Origin: JAPOKJ01 sp043767985
GTDB taxonomy: Bacteria > Pseudomonadota > Gammaproteobacteria > Burkholderiales > Burkholderiaceae_E
Reading direction: 5' to 3'
DNA length: 64,000 nucleotides
Assembly (NCBI GenBank): GCA_043767985.1
Contig: JAYVKZ010000324.1
Location: forward strand, 1-64,000
Below the pieces are notes generated by a model. It had not been told where the DNA came from, did no database searches, and worked only from the letters and a program-made list of their open reading frames with translations. A program made the position numbers and the translations under genes. This document shows positions 61,745 through 64,000 of this stretch, one piece after another (position 1 is the first letter of the stretch; every line of letters starts with the position of its first letter).

Positions 61745-63378
61745 GCCTATTGATCAAGGCCTTGAAGAAGGCAGAACAGAGACATCAAGAGGCTACCGCT
61801 CAGGCCATAGAAATGGTTGCGACAGATCCTAGCTTTCAGGCGGGTCCAGCGCCCCAGGCCAAGGTGTCTCAAGCCACGGCTTCGAAAGCAGAACTCTCTC
61901 TACAAGCGGACCCGCCCGCGCAGGAAGTAATCTCATCAAAGCTAGAGACGCCCGGGCTGGCGGAGCTCATCAGTATCGAAGAGAAGTACATCACACTGGC
62001 GCAAGCTCACGCTGAGCAGCCTGCGACGAATACCTCAGCACAAGAGAGCACTGCGAAGGCTATGACCCCGGCCTTGCCCGCTACTGAACCCCTCGTAACC
62101 AAGCCGGTTCAGTTGAAGCACGATGAGGCGATCGCGAAAGCCACCGAAGCTCCCGCAGAGCGGGCGAGTTCCGTCAAAACCTCGCCGACGCCCATGAATC
62201 GAGAACCAGGTCCACCGCCACGTCGTCCAATATCGGCCTGGCTGAAGCTAGGAAGTGCGACTGCGCTCGCAGTTGTCGCTTGCGCAGCCTATCTAGCCTG
62301 GCAAATGCGGGCACCGACCACAAGCTTGCAAGGCTCGGTTCCTCAAGGCTCATTGTCCTCGGCCACCTTGCCGGCTCCCCCTTCGGGACAGTCTGTTGCC
62401 GCCAAGCCGGCAGCGGTTACCGAGAAAGAGACCAAGCCTGGCGTTGAACCTTTGCTTGCACCTCCAGTGAAGAGCAGACGCGTGTCGAATCAAGCAGGCT
62501 CTGAACAAGCGCTGTCAAGCGCCGGCCAGTCGCACATTGACGCCTTAATTTCAAAAGTCGGTCCACATATTGAGACAACACGTTCTCGCGGAACCCCTCT
62601 CAACTCACCCAAAGCGGATACCGTCGACGGGCCCTCAAGTTCTGATGTCAAGACTAGCCCGACTAACCTGTCCCGAGCGCAGGCGACGAACGCCCTCGCC
62701 CCGTTAGCCACTCCCAAGTCGAGCCCCCGCTTAATTCGCAACGAGGCAGCGGACCGGGTAAGTCTTTTGCTAGAACAAGCCTTCTCGGCCGTGGGTCGAC
62801 AAGATCGGCGCACTGCTCGTCAGCTTTATGAGCAAGCGCTCGAGATCGAGCGCACTAATACTGATGCATTGGTCGCACTAGCGTCTTTGTCCGCGCGAGA
62901 GGGTGATAGCAACGCCGCCGAAAGGCTGTACGCTCGGGTCCTCGATCTTGACCCAAGCGATTCTGCCGCTCGCGCAGGGCTCGCGAGTTTGCGTGTGGCG
63001 GCCGATCCCACTGGGCAAGAGTCGCAACTGCGTCACCTTCTGGCTGGCAACTCGGTACAACCCTCTTTGCAGTTTGCGCTCGGCAATAGTTTGGCAGCGC
63101 AATCGCGTTGGAATGAGGCTCAACAGGCCTACTTTCTCGCTTCGAGCGGCGACGCTCTTCACCCTGATTACGCCTTCAACCTAGCCATTAGCCTGGAAAG
63201 GCTGCATCAAACCAATCTTGCACTGGTTCACTACCGACGGGCGCTCGAGCTCTCCAAGAATCGCCCAGGTCGATTCTCGGCAGATCAAGCGCAAAGCCGC
63301 ATCCACACACTCGAATTGCGACTCTCTCCTCAGACGACGAGTAGTGGTACGCCAGACGCTATTCTCACTAAGGACTGA
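61741..63378 (+). CDS. mshN: TPR-containing MSHA assembly protein (MshN-like)
   Basis: 545-residue protein. Cytoplasmic start MSLLIKALKKAEQRHQEA, a long Ala/Pro/Thr-rich region, one membrane helix at about 176-193 (SATALAVVACAAYLAW), a further low-complexity stretch in the periplasm, and about four TPR-type helix pairs from residue 335 (RQLYEQALEIERTNTDAL; ERLYARVLDLDPSDSAA). MshN-type proteins hold the inner-membrane platform. The ATG overlaps the mshL stop (ATGA), fixing the start at 61741. Sequence similarity is mostly in the two ends. Confidence 0.75.
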   Translation: MSLLIKALKKAEQRHQEATAQAIEMVATDPSFQAGPAPQAKVSQATASKAELSLQADPPAQEVISSKLETPGLAELISIEEKYITLAQAHAEQPATNTSAQESTAKAMTPALPATEPLVTKPVQLKHDEAIAKATEAPAERASSVKTSPTPMNREPGPPPRRPISAWLKLGSATALAVVACAAYLAWQMRAPTTSLQGSVPQGSLSSATLPAPPSGQSVAAKPAAVTEKETKPGVEPLLAPPVKSRRVSNQAGSEQALSSAGQSHIDALISKVGPHIETTRSRGTPLNSPKADTVDGPSSSDVKTSPTNLSRAQATNALAPLATPKSSPRLIRNEAADRVSLLLEQAFSAVGRQDRRTARQLYEQALEIERTNTDALVALASLSAREGDSNAAERLYARVLDLDPSDSAARAGLASLRVAADPTGQESQLRHLLAGNSVQPSLQFALGNSLAAQSRWNEAQQAYFLASSGDALHPDYAFNLAISLERLHQTNLALVHYRRALELSKNRPGRFSADQAQSRIHTLELRLSPQTTSSGTPDAILTKD

Positions 63379-63382
63379 ATCG

Positions 63383-64000
63383 ATGTCTGCTGTGCTTGAG
63401 CCAAGCCTTACGGCACCCACCCCCAAACCCGGGGCGAATGCTTCCGGTAAACGCCGACCGCTGGGTCAGTCTCTGATCGAACGCGGCTTACTCACTGACG
63501 ACCAGCTACGCATCGCCTTGATGGAGCAAAAAGCTCAAGGTATCCCCCTCGGTAAGGTCTTGGTCAGCATGGGGTTTCTGACCGAGGCGACGCTGCGCGA
63601 GATGCTGGCAGAGAATCTTGGACACCGGGAAATTGATCTGTCTCGTCTCGTCCCCAATCCGACGGCAATGCGTCTTGTGACTCGGGATTTTGCAAAACGC
63701 CATCTCGTCTTTCCAGTGAGCGTGGACGACGAGGAAGGCATATTGACCCTGGCCTTATCGAACCCGAACGATGTTATGGCGCTCGATAAGATCAGCGCCG
63801 ATCTTGAGGGACGCTACAAACTTGTGGTGTGTATTGCCACCGAGGGAGAAGTCTCCGGAGCGATTGATCTTCATTATGGCCATGAGCTATCGATTGACGG
63901 CATCCTGAATGAGATTGAGACGGGCGAGCTAGATTTGGGCAGCCTTGACACGGGCGGAAACGAATACAGCGGCCCGGTCATACGGTTGATCGACGCGATT
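63383..64000 (+). CDS. mshE: MSHA pilus extension ATPase MshE (GspE family), 5' part
   Basis: The first 206 residues are visible; the frame is open to the window end and the Walker motifs lie beyond it. The N-terminal MshEN-type domain shows two tandem copies of the pattern LGxxLxxxGxxxxxxL: RPLGQSLIERGLLTDDQLRI and PLGKVLVSMGFLTEATLRE. In MshE of Vibrio this type of motif binds cyclic di-GMP. SGPVIRLIDAI at the right edge is the start of the conserved ATPase part. The gene follows the TPR gene by four bases. Confidence 0.88.
   Translation, partial: MSAVLEPSLTAPTPKPGANASGKRRPLGQSLIERGLLTDDQLRIALMEQKAQGIPLGKVLVSMGFLTEATLREMLAENLGHREIDLSRLVPNPTAMRLVTRDFAKRHLVFPVSVDDEEGILTLALSNPNDVMALDKISADLEGRYKLVVCIATEGEVSGAIDLHYGHELSIDGILNEIETGELDLGSLDTGGNEYSGPVIRLIDAI

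Noticed and set aside
1..64000. tRNA, rRNA or CRISPR arrays
   Set aside because: Intergenic regions were read for cloverleaf ends, rRNA stretches and regularly spaced repeats; none was seen. The only tandem repeats are short (14 bp and 12 bp) and have no spacers.

Overview
The window reads as a chromosome segment of a free-living, metabolically versatile betaproteobacterium, most likely of the order Burkholderiales. The evidence is the moderately high GC content, six intact Bug-type (tripartite tricarboxylate transporter, TTT) substrate-binding proteins plus one broken copy, the CaiB-type CoA transferase and formate dehydrogenase organisation, and an MSHA-type pilus locus. The genus cannot be fixed from sequence alone. 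No rRNA, tRNA, CRISPR array or intact insertion sequence was found.

Layout. 1-6.9 kb: a partial 2,4-dienoyl-CoA reductase (runs off the left edge), a DUF3617 exported protein, a DUF455 ferritin-like protein, an operon for a Bug protein, an enoyl-CoA hydratase and a dienelactone hydrolase-rhodanese fusion, and a beta-class GST. 7.1-12.3 kb: an FAH-family hydrolase and a PanE-like reductase, followed by a complete tctCBA transporter. 12.5-19.8 kb: a Crp/Fnr regulator and a PAS-only protein, divergently transcribed, then formyl-CoA:oxalate CoA-transferase (frc) and a two-subunit NAD-dependent formate dehydrogenase. Oxalate-derived formate is thus probably oxidised to CO2 with NADH production; no oxalyl-CoA decarboxylase is in the window.

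19.9-40.9 kb is the accessory part. Three VapBC-type modules and one MazEF module alternate with small catabolic units: orphan Bug proteins next to a ThDP enzyme, a class II aldolase, a serine hydrolase, an O-methyltransferase, a cupin, a thioesterase, a CitE-like lyase, an SMP-30 lactonase and an AEC permease. It holds clear scars: two genes truncated head to head at about 28.49 kb with an 11-bp duplication, and a HipBA plus transposase graveyard at 40.4-40.8 kb. A compact mini-gene (hairpin, strong Shine-Dalgarno, 12-codon basic ORF, UUCG terminator) lies at 25.3-25.43 kb.

40.9-43.8 kb is a sulfide/persulfide module: a BigR/SqrR-type repressor with Cys41 and Cys107, two YeeE/YedE membrane proteins, a DUF599 protein, and a divergent persulfide dioxygenase-like enzyme behind a consensus sigma-70 promoter. 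43.8-57.8 kb is a long run of minus-strand genes: thiolase, hydrolase, acetoacetyl-CoA synthetase, GST, isovaleryl-CoA dehydrogenase, SDR, a TRAP transporter, a racemase-fold protein, a membrane/spermidine-synthase fusion and a SMUG1-type uracil-DNA glycosylase. Part of it fits leucine/isovalerate catabolism ending in acetyl-CoA. 57.9-64 kb is an MSHA-type pilus assembly locus (MshM-like ATPase, ABC ATPase, MshL secretin, TPR protein, MshE ATPase) that continues past the right edge.
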